Shown: piece after piece, positions 52,455 to 59,776 of the stretch
Numbering within the stretch: position 1 is the first letter of the stretch
Layout: each line of letters starts with the position of its first letter
Assembly (NCBI RefSeq): GCF_007751035.1
Contig: NZ_CP036433.1
Coordinates: 1,655,001 to 1,719,000, forward strand
DNA length: 64,000 bases
Source of the DNA: Lignipirellula cremea
Lineage (GTDB): Bacteria; Planctomycetota; Planctomycetia; Pirellulales; Pirellulaceae
Reading direction: 5' to 3'
Translations under genes and position numbers: made by a program
The notes under the pieces: model-generated
Database searches by the model: none
What the model was told of the DNA's origin: nothing
The model's input: the letters and a program-made list of their open reading frames with translations, nothing else

Positions 52455-53129
52455 CTAATCCAGGGCGATCTTGTTCGAAAGCAGGCGGCTGGAACCCGAG
52501 GTCGTTTCCAGGAAGTAACACTGGAACGGCCCGTGCTCGGGCTTCCAGATCGTCACGTACGTCTGCAGTGTTCCCTGGGGACGAAGGCGGCCCGCTTCGA
52601 TCCGCACCGCTTCTCCTTTGCCGTTGACAATGATCCAGTCATAGCGGCAATCGACTCGCGGCTGCTCGTGCTGGAACTGATAGTCCACGCTGAAACCCAT
52701 TGCCGTGCCAGTCGGCAAAGATTGCGCCAGGGCGACCCCCGTCTTCAGTCGCACCGGAAATGCAGGAGCAGCCGCGGTGACCGGAGGCGGTCCGACCGGC
52801 GGCGTGCTGGGCGCAGGCTTGCTGGGCGCAGGAGCAGGCGGGGCCGGCGTGGCGGGGGCGTCGGTCTCGACCAGGTAGCGGGCGTCCAGGTTTCGCAGCG
52901 GAGGTATGCTGGGATGGATCACGCCGGGGATCGAGTCCAGACGGGCGATTTTCCCCGGTCGCGCCGGGGCGAAGTTGGGAGTGCTATTCTTGTCCCGATT
53001 GCGGGAAGTCGCCAGGGTCGTCGCATCAAATGCGGCGTCGCATCCCAGGCCGGCGAGGCACAGGGCGGCCAGCAACGCGAACCTTGTTCGTCTGATTGTA
53101 CGAGTCAAAAGGGTCGTTGTTCCCAACAT
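52455..53129 (-). CDS. Lipoprotein of unknown function
   Basis: The 224-residue product starts at ATG 53129 with AGGAG 8 nt upstream; an upstream extension is rejected. The signal peptide ends in the lipobox LAGLGC, so Cys29 is probably acylated. A proline/alanine-rich linker (PATPAPPAPAPSKPAPSTPP) leads to a beta-rich C-terminal domain (TGVALAQSLPTGTAMGFSVD, QHEQPRVDCRYDWIIVNGKG) ending SSRLLSNKIALD. I recognise no family. It is probably membrane-anchored and faces the periplasm. Confidence 0.82.
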   Translation of the reverse strand: MLGTTTLLTRTIRRTRFALLAALCLAGLGCDAAFDATTLATSRNRDKNSTPNFAPARPGKIARLDSIPGVIHPSIPPLRNLDARYLVETDAPATPAPPAPAPSKPAPSTPPVGPPPVTAAAPAFPVRLKTGVALAQSLPTGTAMGFSVDYQFQHEQPRVDCRYDWIIVNGKGEAVRIEAGRLRPQGTLQTYVTIWKPEHGPFQCYFLETTSGSSRLLSNKIALD

Positions 53130-53274
53130 GAGCGCACTCCTGCAGGCGGCGTCCCGAGAAACGGCGGCAGGCCGCCTGGTCGGCGGCTCTTCGCGGGCTG
53201 ATCCGCTGATTGTCCCCCAGTCGCGGAAAGTCCGCAAGGGAAACGCGGGCTGGTTGCACCTTGTACGGAGAAAC

Positions 53275-53742
53275 TTAACAACCCAGCAGGCGGCGTTTCT
53301 CGGCGATGAACGGCAGATGATGCGGGATGTGCGCGGTGATATGCCGCAGCAACTTTTCCAGGGTGACTGGCCCGTCTGCCGAATGATTGCCCCTTCGCTG
53401 GAAGTCGGCCGCGGGCAAGGTCCGCAGGATGCGCGCCAGGTGGCGGCGGACGGCGCCGATCAACTGCATCTCCTCGGCCAGGTCACGCTGCGCATACGCC
53501 AGGCGAGCGGCGAACAGATCGGGATCGCCGCTGAAAAAACTCGGTTCGTCCTCGGCGATGATGCGTGTGATCCGGTCCAGGTAGACCGGCTCAAAATCCG
53601 CCAGATGGCAGATGACCTGCCGGGTCGACCATTTCCCCTCGGCCGGTGCGGCGTCCAGCTGTTCTGCGGTCATGCCGGCAATCGCGGCCTGGAGTTGATC
53701 CACTCCTGCCAGGTAGGCGTCAATCTGGGACGTGTGAGGCAT
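53275..53742 (-). CDS. DinB family protein
   Basis: This 155-residue four-helix protein of the DinB/YfiT superfamily has the metal-binding triad His46 in RQVICHLADFEPVY and His138/His142 in RHITAHIPHHLPF. The first helix is SQIDAYLAGVDQLQAAIAGM. Members are often metal-dependent thiol transferases or damage-inducible proteins; this one's role is unknown. It is 145 bp upstream of the lipoprotein gene on the same strand. Confidence 0.92.
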   Translation of the reverse strand: MPHTSQIDAYLAGVDQLQAAIAGMTAEQLDAAPAEGKWSTRQVICHLADFEPVYLDRITRIIAEDEPSFFSGDPDLFAARLAYAQRDLAEEMQLIGAVRRHLARILRTLPAADFQRRGNHSADGPVTLEKLLRHITAHIPHHLPFIAEKRRLLGC

Positions 53743-53882
53743 CGGATCTCCGACAAGTAGCAGGTGTCAAACAGGAGCAAGCACGCGGCCGACTGGCATC
53801 CCACGCCAGGAGACGCCAGGGCCGGGATTGTTGTACCCCCGGCGTGCGGCTGCTGTCCAGATCCGCGGGGAAGAGCAGCCGA

Positions 53883-54425
53883 CTATTCGATCGGAACCGT
53901 ATAGCTGATGGCGCCGATCGGGTCGCCTTTCTTGACGTCGGCGTAGTGCTCATGGCACATGACGCATTTCTGCATGACGACCGGCACGGCGGTCAGCGCC
54001 CTAAGCTGCGGCTTGCCGTCCCGGTAGACGACCTGCTCGTACAGGGCGGCGCCCGCTTTGAGGCGTTTGATGCCTTCCTTTTCGAAGTCATCCCGGGCGA
54101 CGTTCTTCTCATCGTACGGCATTCCGGTGGCGTCGATCAAACGGACCTGGTGCGAGCCGCCTTTGGAGATGTTTTCAAACAGTAGCACGGCCGCGCTGCC
54201 CGCGGCGAAGTCGTCTTCGTCGTGCACATATTTGTCGGTGATGAGCACGACGGCGTTCTTGTAAATGCTATCGAGCGTTTGCACCATTTTCTGCGTCCGG
54301 GCCACAGCGGCCTGGCTCGGTTGGGGCGGCGTCGGCTCGGCTCCGGTGACGACGGAGCGAAGGCCCACCACGCCTACCGCAATAGCGGCCAGCAAGCCCA
54401 GGACAACCAGAGTTTTCTTCTTCAT
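53883..54425 (-). CDS. DUF3365 (Tll0287-like) haem-binding protein
   Basis: Starting at ATG 54425 (GGAGAG about 6 nt upstream) gives 180 residues with a signal anchor (KKTLVVLGLLAAIAVGVVGL). The DUF3365 domain includes RTQKMVQTLDSIYKNAVVLI, FENISKGGSHQVRLIDATGM, KRLKAGAALYEQVVYRDGKP and a haem c site C154-V-M-C157-H158-EHYADV. DUF3365 proteins are small PAS-like haem or redox sensors or electron carriers, often membrane-anchored. This one is probably periplasmic. Confidence 0.9.
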   Translation of the reverse strand: MKKKTLVVLGLLAAIAVGVVGLRSVVTGAEPTPPQPSQAAVARTQKMVQTLDSIYKNAVVLITDKYVHDEDDFAAGSAAVLLFENISKGGSHQVRLIDATGMPYDEKNVARDDFEKEGIKRLKAGAALYEQVVYRDGKPQLRALTAVPVVMQKCVMCHEHYADVKKGDPIGAISYTVPIE

Positions 54426-54622
54426 CGCATTACTCTCCGCAGAAAGACAGGAATCAGGCCAGCAGTCCGTAACGACTGCTCTTCGCACCGCGGCGAAATA
54501 CGCACCCGAACCAGGGCGTATTCCCCTCCAACCGACATGTCTGGCATAAATATGCATAAGACGTGCGTGTTTAACATGTTTATAGCTCGGCAACGGTCAG
54601 GTGTCAACAAATGTGGTGTTTT

Positions 54623-54649
54623 GTAGCCGAACTCGCCAGAGTTTGGCCG
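54623..54649. repeat. Dispersed palindromic intergenic repeat, half-copy R4
   Basis: TAGCCGAACTCGCCAGAGTT is followed by TGGCCG and then the sequence diverges, so only one arm is present. Confidence 0.7.
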
Positions 54650-54683
54650 TTAGCCCGCATGCCGTAGCAAGCCCGAACCGCCC

Positions 54684-54879
54684 TAGCCGAAGTCGCTAGT
54701 GCTGCGTCAATCTTCCATCTTAGAGTGAGCGATTTCGGCCGTGCTGCTGTGCTGCCAAAAAAACCGGGGGCTAGCGCCCGGCGGCTGATTTAGAGAAACC
54801 TGATTTTAGGGTTTGACGCACCACTAGAGTTTGGACGAAGCTCCCAGGATGCTCTCCAAAGTCTGGCGACTTCGGCTAC
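54684..54879. repeat. Dispersed palindromic repeat, copy R5, interrupted by a MITE
   Basis: The left arm TAGCCGAAGTCGCTAG is cut by the 124-bp MITE (54700-54823). The remainder, beginning CTAGAGTTTGGACGAAGCTC and ending AAGTCTGGCGACTTCGGCTA, lies directly after it. Removing the MITE and one CTAG copy restores a family member. Confidence 0.85.
54700..54823. mobile_element. 124-bp MITE, copy 2, with CTAG target duplication
   Basis: It has the same ends and same length as copy 1 at 6949. A perfect 4-bp duplication CTAG lies at 54696-54699 and 54824-54827. Terminal repeats are TGCTGCGTCAA and TTGACGCACCA. Confidence 0.93.
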
Positions 54880-54922
54880 ATGCTGGGGCGCGCGTGATGT
54901 CGCGCGGCGGCTGGCGGCGATC

Positions 54923-55900
54923 TTATAGCGGGGCGGGCAGATCGCGGCGCTGGAAGATGAGCGAGGCGCCCAGGTAGCAGGCAGCCCCGACGGCCAGCAG
55001 GACCGAGCAATAACCCAGCGGGCCGAAGCCCAGGTAGTCGCCCTGGCTGTTGTAAAGCAGGACGCTCCAGGCGTGCTCCGGGGTGAGGTCGGCCGTCTGC
55101 ACGAACGCTTCTGGCTCATACACGGTAAAGACCGAGCAGTACGTCATCCAGGTTAACCATGGAAAGTACATACCGACCAGTTTGGCGATCAGGGAAACGA
55201 CATACATCCCAACGACAATCCCGATCGTCCGCCAGCGGTAGCGATCGCACGCCGAGACCAGCGCGCTCACGCCGGCCAGCATCGCTCCCAGGCAGAACAG
55301 GCTGAACGAAGCCGGGGCGAACACGCCTGCGTTAACCTTCGTTTCCATTGGCGCTTCCCGCTTCTCCGTCGGCGCCAGGTAGTTGGGAACCGGTCCCACG
55401 ACGGGCAGCCAGATCACGGGCCGCACCTCTTCCTTGACGCTGCTGGTGGCGATGCCGGCGTACACGCCCAGCCAGGAGGCCAGCGCCAACAGTGCGGCGC
55501 CAAGCAGGGTCACGCCGGACTGCGTCCAGAGCACCTGCATCCGGCTGATCGGCTGGGCCAGCAGCAGCTCCATGGAGCCGCGGCTAAGTTCCCCGCTGAC
55601 CACATCGGAGCCGCGGGCGATCGCCCAGATCGACATGCAAAACACCACGATCGCTTCGTCGTAGGTCAGCGAGATGCGTCCCGCATACGTCACCAGCCAG
55701 GCAAACTCCACCGGCGAAAAACGCTGCCAGTCGCCCGGCAGGAGATCGAGAATTTCTTTGAAGCGGTCCATGTCGAGCCCGCTGACAATCCGCACGCGGA
55801 TCCAGCAGAACGAGAGCATCACGGCCATGCATCCCAGCAGCAGCCATTGCGCTTCGCGACAGCATTTGCGAAGCAGGGCGACATTGATCAGGCGGTTCAA
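54923..55900 (-). CDS. ABC-2 type permease of an ABC exporter
   Basis: The 325-residue membrane protein has an N-terminal anchor segment (AQWLLLGCMAVMLSFCWIRV), a periplasmic loop, and about six hydrophobic segments overall (LTYDEAIVVFCMSIWAIARG, SGVTLLGAALLALASWLGVY, FSLFCLGAMLAGVSALVSAC, IGIVVGMYVVSLIAKLVGMY). SGELSRGSMELLLAQPISRM between segments is a hallmark of ABC-2 permeases. It overlaps the ATPase gene by ATGA, so translation is coupled. The cargo is unknown. Confidence 0.9.
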   Translation of the reverse strand: MNRLINVALLRKCCREAQWLLLGCMAVMLSFCWIRVRIVSGLDMDRFKEILDLLPGDWQRFSPVEFAWLVTYAGRISLTYDEAIVVFCMSIWAIARGSDVVSGELSRGSMELLLAQPISRMQVLWTQSGVTLLGAALLALASWLGVYAGIATSSVKEEVRPVIWLPVVGPVPNYLAPTEKREAPMETKVNAGVFAPASFSLFCLGAMLAGVSALVSACDRYRWRTIGIVVGMYVVSLIAKLVGMYFPWLTWMTYCSVFTVYEPEAFVQTADLTPEHAWSVLLYNSQGDYLGFGPLGYCSVLLAVGAACYLGASLIFQRRDLPAPL

Positions 55901-56862
55901 GAGCGGCCTCCCGTCCCCTGGCTTTCCGGCATGCCGGCTTCCGCATCGGTCCAGCCCGACTCGGCGGGAACCTTGACGAGGTCTTCCCGCAGCGGGCCAT
56001 GGAAGCGATCGTAAATGCTGCGCAGCCCGACCGGTTCAATCCGCACGTCCTCCAGCGGCAGTTGCGACAGCCAGCCGAACAGATCGGCCAGTTCGCCAGC
56101 GGTTTCGATCAGGATCCGGCCGTCTCCCTGATCGACCAGCAGGACGTCGCTATTGTCGGGAGCTGGCAGGGCGGACACCGGACCGCGAACCCGGGCGCGG
56201 ATCCGATGGCGGCGGCGGAGATCGGTCATGATTTGCGTATGCACCAGTTTGCCGCGGCGGAGGATCACCACGCGGTCGCAGATCTCTTCCACCTCGGACA
56301 GCACGTGGGAAGAGAAGATCACCGTGCGGCCGGCCGCCCTGGCTTCCATCACCAGTTCCAGCACGGCGCTGCGCACCGTGGGGTCGAGGTTGGCGGTCGG
56401 TTCATCGAGGACCAGGAGCGCCGTTTCGCTCGACAGGGCGGCCGCCAGCGCCAGCTTCTGCCGCATGCCGGTCGACATGAACGCCACCCGGGCGGAAAGA
56501 TCCAGCTCCAGCCGTTCCGCCAGGCCGAGCGCCTTGGCCAGATCGCCGGTGGGGTGAATCTCGGCGAAGAAGCGGAGCACTTCGGCCCCCTTCATCCCGC
56601 GGAACAGGCGGGCGTCGCCCGGCAGATAAGCGACCTGCCGATGGACTTTGACCCGGTCGTGGTAACAGTCGAAGCCGCCGATTTCCGCCGAGCCGCTGGT
56701 CGGACGAAGAAAGCCCAGCAGCAAACGGAGCAGGGTCGTTTTCCCGGCGCCATTGGGGCCGAGCAGCCCAAACACCTCGCCCCGTTCCACATGGATCGAG
56801 CAAGCGTCGAGGGCGGTCATCCGGCCGTACGATTTGGTGAGTGAATGCGTTTCAACGAGCAC
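55897..56862 (-). CDS. ABC transporter ATP-binding protein
   Basis: GTG 56862 (GGATGG upstream) gives 321 residues. The Walker A motif is GPNGAGKT (35-42), followed by the Q-loop region VAYLPGDARLFRGM. The signature is MSTGMRQKLALAAAL in place of the usual LSGGQ, a divergence shared by CcmA/NatA-like ATPases. The Walker B motif is ALLVLDEPTANLDP and the H-loop IFSSHVLSEVEEICD. The C-terminal 80 residues form a regulatory-type extension. With the permease downstream (4-bp overlap) it makes a homodimer-type ABC exporter. An in-frame upstream extension to 56967 is rejected. Confidence 0.93.
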   Translation of the reverse strand: MLVETHSLTKSYGRMTALDACSIHVERGEVFGLLGPNGAGKTTLLRLLLGFLRPTSGSAEIGGFDCYHDRVKVHRQVAYLPGDARLFRGMKGAEVLRFFAEIHPTGDLAKALGLAERLELDLSARVAFMSTGMRQKLALAAALSSETALLVLDEPTANLDPTVRSAVLELVMEARAAGRTVIFSSHVLSEVEEICDRVVILRRGKLVHTQIMTDLRRRHRIRARVRGPVSALPAPDNSDVLLVDQGDGRILIETAGELADLFGWLSQLPLEDVRIEPVGLRSIYDRFHGPLREDLVKVPAESGWTDAEAGMPESQGTGGRS

Positions 56863-57015
56863 AATAACCCATCCGCAGCCGGTGCGTCCGAACAACCGTG
56901 AAAAACCCCAGGCTTGGCGAAAAACTTCCCTCACCCACCTCCGGGAGGGGTGGGCCGCCTGGTCCATACTCTTCCATTGTTGGCGCCAGCCGCCAAATTG
57001 AACAGTCCCCCATTC

Positions 57016-58500
57016 TCAAGGACGGGTGCGTTGGCTGGCGCGGATCGCCGCCAGGCGTTTGGCCAGACGATCGGCGATCTCGGGGTGCTGCGCGAACAGG
57101 TTCGTCTGTTCGCCCGGGTCCGACGCCAGGTTGTAGAGCTGGGCGGTCGGTTCGCCCGGTTGGGGCTGCACGCGGCGGGGTTTGGTGAGAAAGCCGCCAG
57201 AACCGATCCACGGGATATACTTCCAGTCCCCTTCACGAATCGCCAGGTCGCCGGCCCCCAGGCTCTGCAGCAGCAGTTCCTGCCGCGGGGGCGGATCGCT
57301 GCCATCGCCCCAGAGCGTCGTCGCCAGGCTGTGACTGTCGACGCCCGCTTCGGCCGGGAGCTTGCCGCCGGCCGCCTCGGCGAAGGTCGCCATCACATCG
57401 ACCAGCCCGCACAGATGCGGGTTCACGGAGCCGGCCCGGATATGGCCCGGCCAGCGGGCAATCAGGGGCATGCGAATGCCGCCGTCCCAGATATCGCCTT
57501 TGCGGCCGCGGAAACCGCCCGACGAATCATGGCCGTACTTCTCCACATCGGGCGGAAACCAGAGCGGACCGTTATCGCTGCTAAACAGGACGAGTGTATT
57601 CTCCCGCAGGCCCGCTTTGTCGAGCGTCGCCAGCACCCGGCCGACGACGTCATCGACCTGCATCACAAAATCGCCCAGTGGACCGGCCTGGCTGCGTCCG
57701 CGGAATTCCTTCGACGGCAACCACGGCCCATGCGGAGCCGTGAGCGCCAGATACAGAAAGAACGGCCGCCGGGCAGGATCGGCCTGCTTCTTCCCCTGCG
57801 ATTGCAGATAACGGATCGCCTCGGTGGCGTAGCGCTCGAGCGCTTCTTCGTGACGGAAGTCGGGGGCGATCTTGCCGGCCCGCCAGAACTTCCCCTGGTA
57901 GATCACCGAGTGGCCCGTCTCCTGGTGGTCGGGCGTCGTTCCGGTCGCCGGCTGGGTGGCCTGGCGATCCTGGATATAAAAGTACGGCGGCTGATCGAGT
58001 GAACCGTGCTGGCCAAAAAAGAAATCGAAACCGCGATCAGGCGGCCCGCCGGTTAAAGGCTTTTCCCCCAGGCCGACGCCGCCGTCGAAACCCGCATGCC
58101 ATTTGCCAATGCAGGCGGTCTGATAACCCTGGTCCTGCAGCACGGATCCCAGCGTCGGCGTGCCTTCAGGAATCGTCGGATGCGTCGACCAGCGCAACGG
58201 CGACCCACGAAACGGATACCGACCCGTTAACAGCGAGTAACGCGAAGGCACGCAGACGGCCGCTGCCGCGTACGCCTGGGTGAACCGCATGCCCGATTCG
58301 GCCAGCCGGTCCAGATTCGGCGTGGCCGTTTTGGAAGCGGCGTTATAACAGCCGACATCGCCAATCCCCATGTCGTCGGCGAACAGCATCACAATGTTCG
58401 GCTGTCCGGCTGGCTCCGCCTGGACAATCGCCGAAAGGAAGCTGATCGCGAGCAGTGTGAGCAGACAACGCGATAGAAGAGAATTGCAGGAAGTCGACAT
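57016..58500 (-). CDS. Arylsulfatase (type I sulfatase)
   Basis: The 494-residue exported enzyme has a Sec signal (LLSRCLLTLLAISFLSAIVQA). Metal ligands D42-D43 are in IVMLFADDMGIGDVG. The formylglycine motif is C83-V-P-S-R in CVPSRYSLLTGRYPF. Further family blocks are GYQTACIGKWHAGFDGG, FFLYLALTAPHGPW, LVLFSSDNGPLWFP and RMPLIARWPGHI. Cys83 must be converted to formylglycine by a separate enzyme not found here. It hydrolyses sulfate esters, probably on polysaccharides. The 3' end lies 153 bp from the ABC ATPase start on the same strand. Confidence 0.95.
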   Translation of the reverse strand: MSTSCNSLLSRCLLTLLAISFLSAIVQAEPAGQPNIVMLFADDMGIGDVGCYNAASKTATPNLDRLAESGMRFTQAYAAAAVCVPSRYSLLTGRYPFRGSPLRWSTHPTIPEGTPTLGSVLQDQGYQTACIGKWHAGFDGGVGLGEKPLTGGPPDRGFDFFFGQHGSLDQPPYFYIQDRQATQPATGTTPDHQETGHSVIYQGKFWRAGKIAPDFRHEEALERYATEAIRYLQSQGKKQADPARRPFFLYLALTAPHGPWLPSKEFRGRSQAGPLGDFVMQVDDVVGRVLATLDKAGLRENTLVLFSSDNGPLWFPPDVEKYGHDSSGGFRGRKGDIWDGGIRMPLIARWPGHIRAGSVNPHLCGLVDVMATFAEAAGGKLPAEAGVDSHSLATTLWGDGSDPPPRQELLLQSLGAGDLAIREGDWKYIPWIGSGGFLTKPRRVQPQPGEPTAQLYNLASDPGEQTNLFAQHPEIADRLAKRLAAIRASQRTRP

Positions 58501-58563
58501 CGCGGGTTCCGTATTCGAGAAGAGATAGGTTTCTGTAACGCCAGCACGACCCCGTCTGGCAGA

Positions 58564-58880
58564 GGCGATCCGTCTGACGCTTTAGGACGCGCCCCGTCCT
58601 TCCACAGCGATTGATCCTGAAGAAAATCTCACGCAAAGGCGCTAAGGCGCAAAGGGGGAGTCGGGGAGATGGTTGACGACGCGAGAGATTCCGTCCCTGA
58701 TGAGTTCCGTGTTGAAGTTAATGAGCAGGCCAAGGCGACATCTACCATCGCCTTGGCCAAATCATTCTCACGCATGCTTTTTCTCCTCTGCGCCTTCGCG
58801 CCTTTGCGTGAGGTCCTCATTTCCGTGATGGAAATTCTTTAACCATCGCATTTTTTCTTCCGGCCGTTGGAGGCGGGGTT
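58564..58880. repeat. GxxExxY array, unit A (317 bp, internally deleted)
   Basis: It starts GGCGATCCGTCTGACGCTTT and ends before the same sequence of unit B at 58881. It has the same outer segments as unit B but lacks about 260 bp of the gene interior. At the junction, AGGCCAAGGCGACATCTACC joins the gene's 3' region directly to its 5' region. It carries a 9-bp insertion in its right-hand AAGGCGC repeat relative to unit C. Confidence 0.9.
58629..58775 (-). pseudogene. GxxExxY remnant in unit A
   Basis: It starts MRENDLAKAMVDVA like the intact gene but the internal deletion joins it, out of frame, to the 3' region, giving about 48 codons. The catalytic core is lost. Confidence 0.85.
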
Positions 58881-59454
58881 GGCGATCTGTCTGACGCTTT
58901 AGGACGCGCCCCGTCCTCCCTTGGCGATCGATCCTGAAGAGAATCTCACGCAAAGGCGCTAAGGCGCAAAGGGGGAGTCGGGGAGATGGTTGACGACGCG
59001 AGAGATTCCGTCCCTGATGAGTTCCGTGTTGAAGTTAATGAGCAGGCCAAGGCGGCAGTCGGTGAGTCGCAGATAAGTTAGCAGTTGTTTTTTATGGACG
59101 GGGGCGACCTGCTCTATCGACTTGAGTTCCACGACGACGCATCGTTCGACAAGGATGTCAGCACGGAAACCTAGTTCCAGCTTCAAATTATCCCACTCAA
59201 CTGGAATAGGTGTTTGCGTTTCGATTTGCAGTCCGCGTTTGCGTAGTTCGTGCGCCATTACGGCTTCATAAACAGACTCCAATAGCCCGGGGCCCAGTTT
59301 GGTATGAATCTGAAACGCGACATCCACAATCGCCTTGGCCAAATCATTCTCACGCATGCTTTTTCTCCTTTGCGCCTTTGCGTGAGGTCCTCATTTCCGT
59401 GATAGAAATTCTTTAACCATCGCATTTTTTCTTCGGGCCGTTGGAAGCGGGGTT
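58881..59454. repeat. GxxExxY array, unit B (574 bp, intact)
   Basis: This central unit carries the complete gene. The gene is framed by a perfect 15-bp inverted repeat, CTCACGCAAAGGCGC at 58945-58959 and GCGCCTTTGCGTGAG at 59372-59386. The outer part of each unit (GGCGATC...GACGCTTTAGGACGCG) is directly repeated. Confidence 0.9.
58959..59357 (-). CDS. GxxExxY family protein (PD-(D/E)XK nuclease-like)
   Basis: The 132-residue protein contains the naming motif G-LL-E-SV-Y in GPGLLESVYEAVM. PD-(D/E)XK-like catalytic residues follow: the Asp in ELGFRADILVERCVVVELKS and the E-x-K there. It begins MRENDLAKAIVDVAFQIHTK and ends at a stop codon inside the left inverted repeat. AAAGGAG precedes ATG 59357. 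Members are known as small proteins of unproven function, often present in several copies per genome. Here it is bracketed by two deleted copies, which suggests mobility or amplification. Nuclease activity is inferred from the residues only. Confidence 0.9.
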   Translation of the reverse strand: MRENDLAKAIVDVAFQIHTKLGPGLLESVYEAVMAHELRKRGLQIETQTPIPVEWDNLKLELGFRADILVERCVVVELKSIEQVAPVHKKQLLTYLRLTDCRLGLLINFNTELIRDGISRVVNHLPDSPFAP

Positions 59455-59762
59455 GGCGATCTGTCTGACGCTTTAGGACGCGCCCCGTCCTCCCTTGGCG
59501 ATTGATCCTGAAGAGAATCTCACGCAAAGGCGCTAAGGCGCAAAGGGGGAGTCGGGGAGATGGTTGACGACGCGAGAGATTCCGTGCCTGATGAGTTCCG
59601 TGTTGAATTTAATGGGCAGGCCAAGGTGACATCTACCATCGCCTTGGCCAGATCATTCTCACGCATGTTTTTTCTCCTTCGCGCCTTTGCGTGAGGTCCT
59701 CATTTCCGTGATAGAAATTCTTTAACCATCGCATTTTTTTTCCGGCCGTTGGAGGCGGGGTT
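59455..59762. repeat. GxxExxY array, unit C (308 bp, internally deleted)
   Basis: It has the same structure and the same deletion junction as unit A (AGGCCAAGG(C/T)GACATCTACC), and shares with A the variant TCTACCAT where unit B has TCCACAAT, so A and C derive from one deleted ancestor. Confidence 0.9.
59520..59666 (-). pseudogene. GxxExxY remnant in unit C
   Basis: The frame begins MRENDLAKAMVDVT and runs about 48 codons, as in unit A, with the core missing and the 3' portion out of frame. The stop lies in the AAGGCGC-type left repeat. Confidence 0.8.
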
Positions 59763-59776
59763 GGCGATCTGTCCGG

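Larger units (their letters stand above)
54426..54922. other. Repeat-rich intergenic region
   Basis: These 497 bp hold the promoter side of the DUF3365 gene (AT-rich around 54545-54590), half-repeat R4, the nested R5/MITE composite, and 43 bp before the permease gene end. No protein gene is seen. Confidence 0.7.
58501..58958. other. Region upstream of the sulfatase gene, mostly repeat unit A
   Basis: 58501-58563 is unique DNA holding the sulfatase start region; 58564-58880 is repeat unit A; 58881-58958 is the left edge of unit B. No other gene is recognised. Confidence 0.6.
59358..59776. other. Region after the GxxExxY gene, mostly repeat unit C
   Basis: 59358-59454 is the right edge of unit B, 59455-59762 is unit C, and GGCGATCTGT at 59763-59772 is a truncated fourth start of the unit just before the PQQ gene's stop. 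Nothing else is recognised. Confidence 0.6.
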
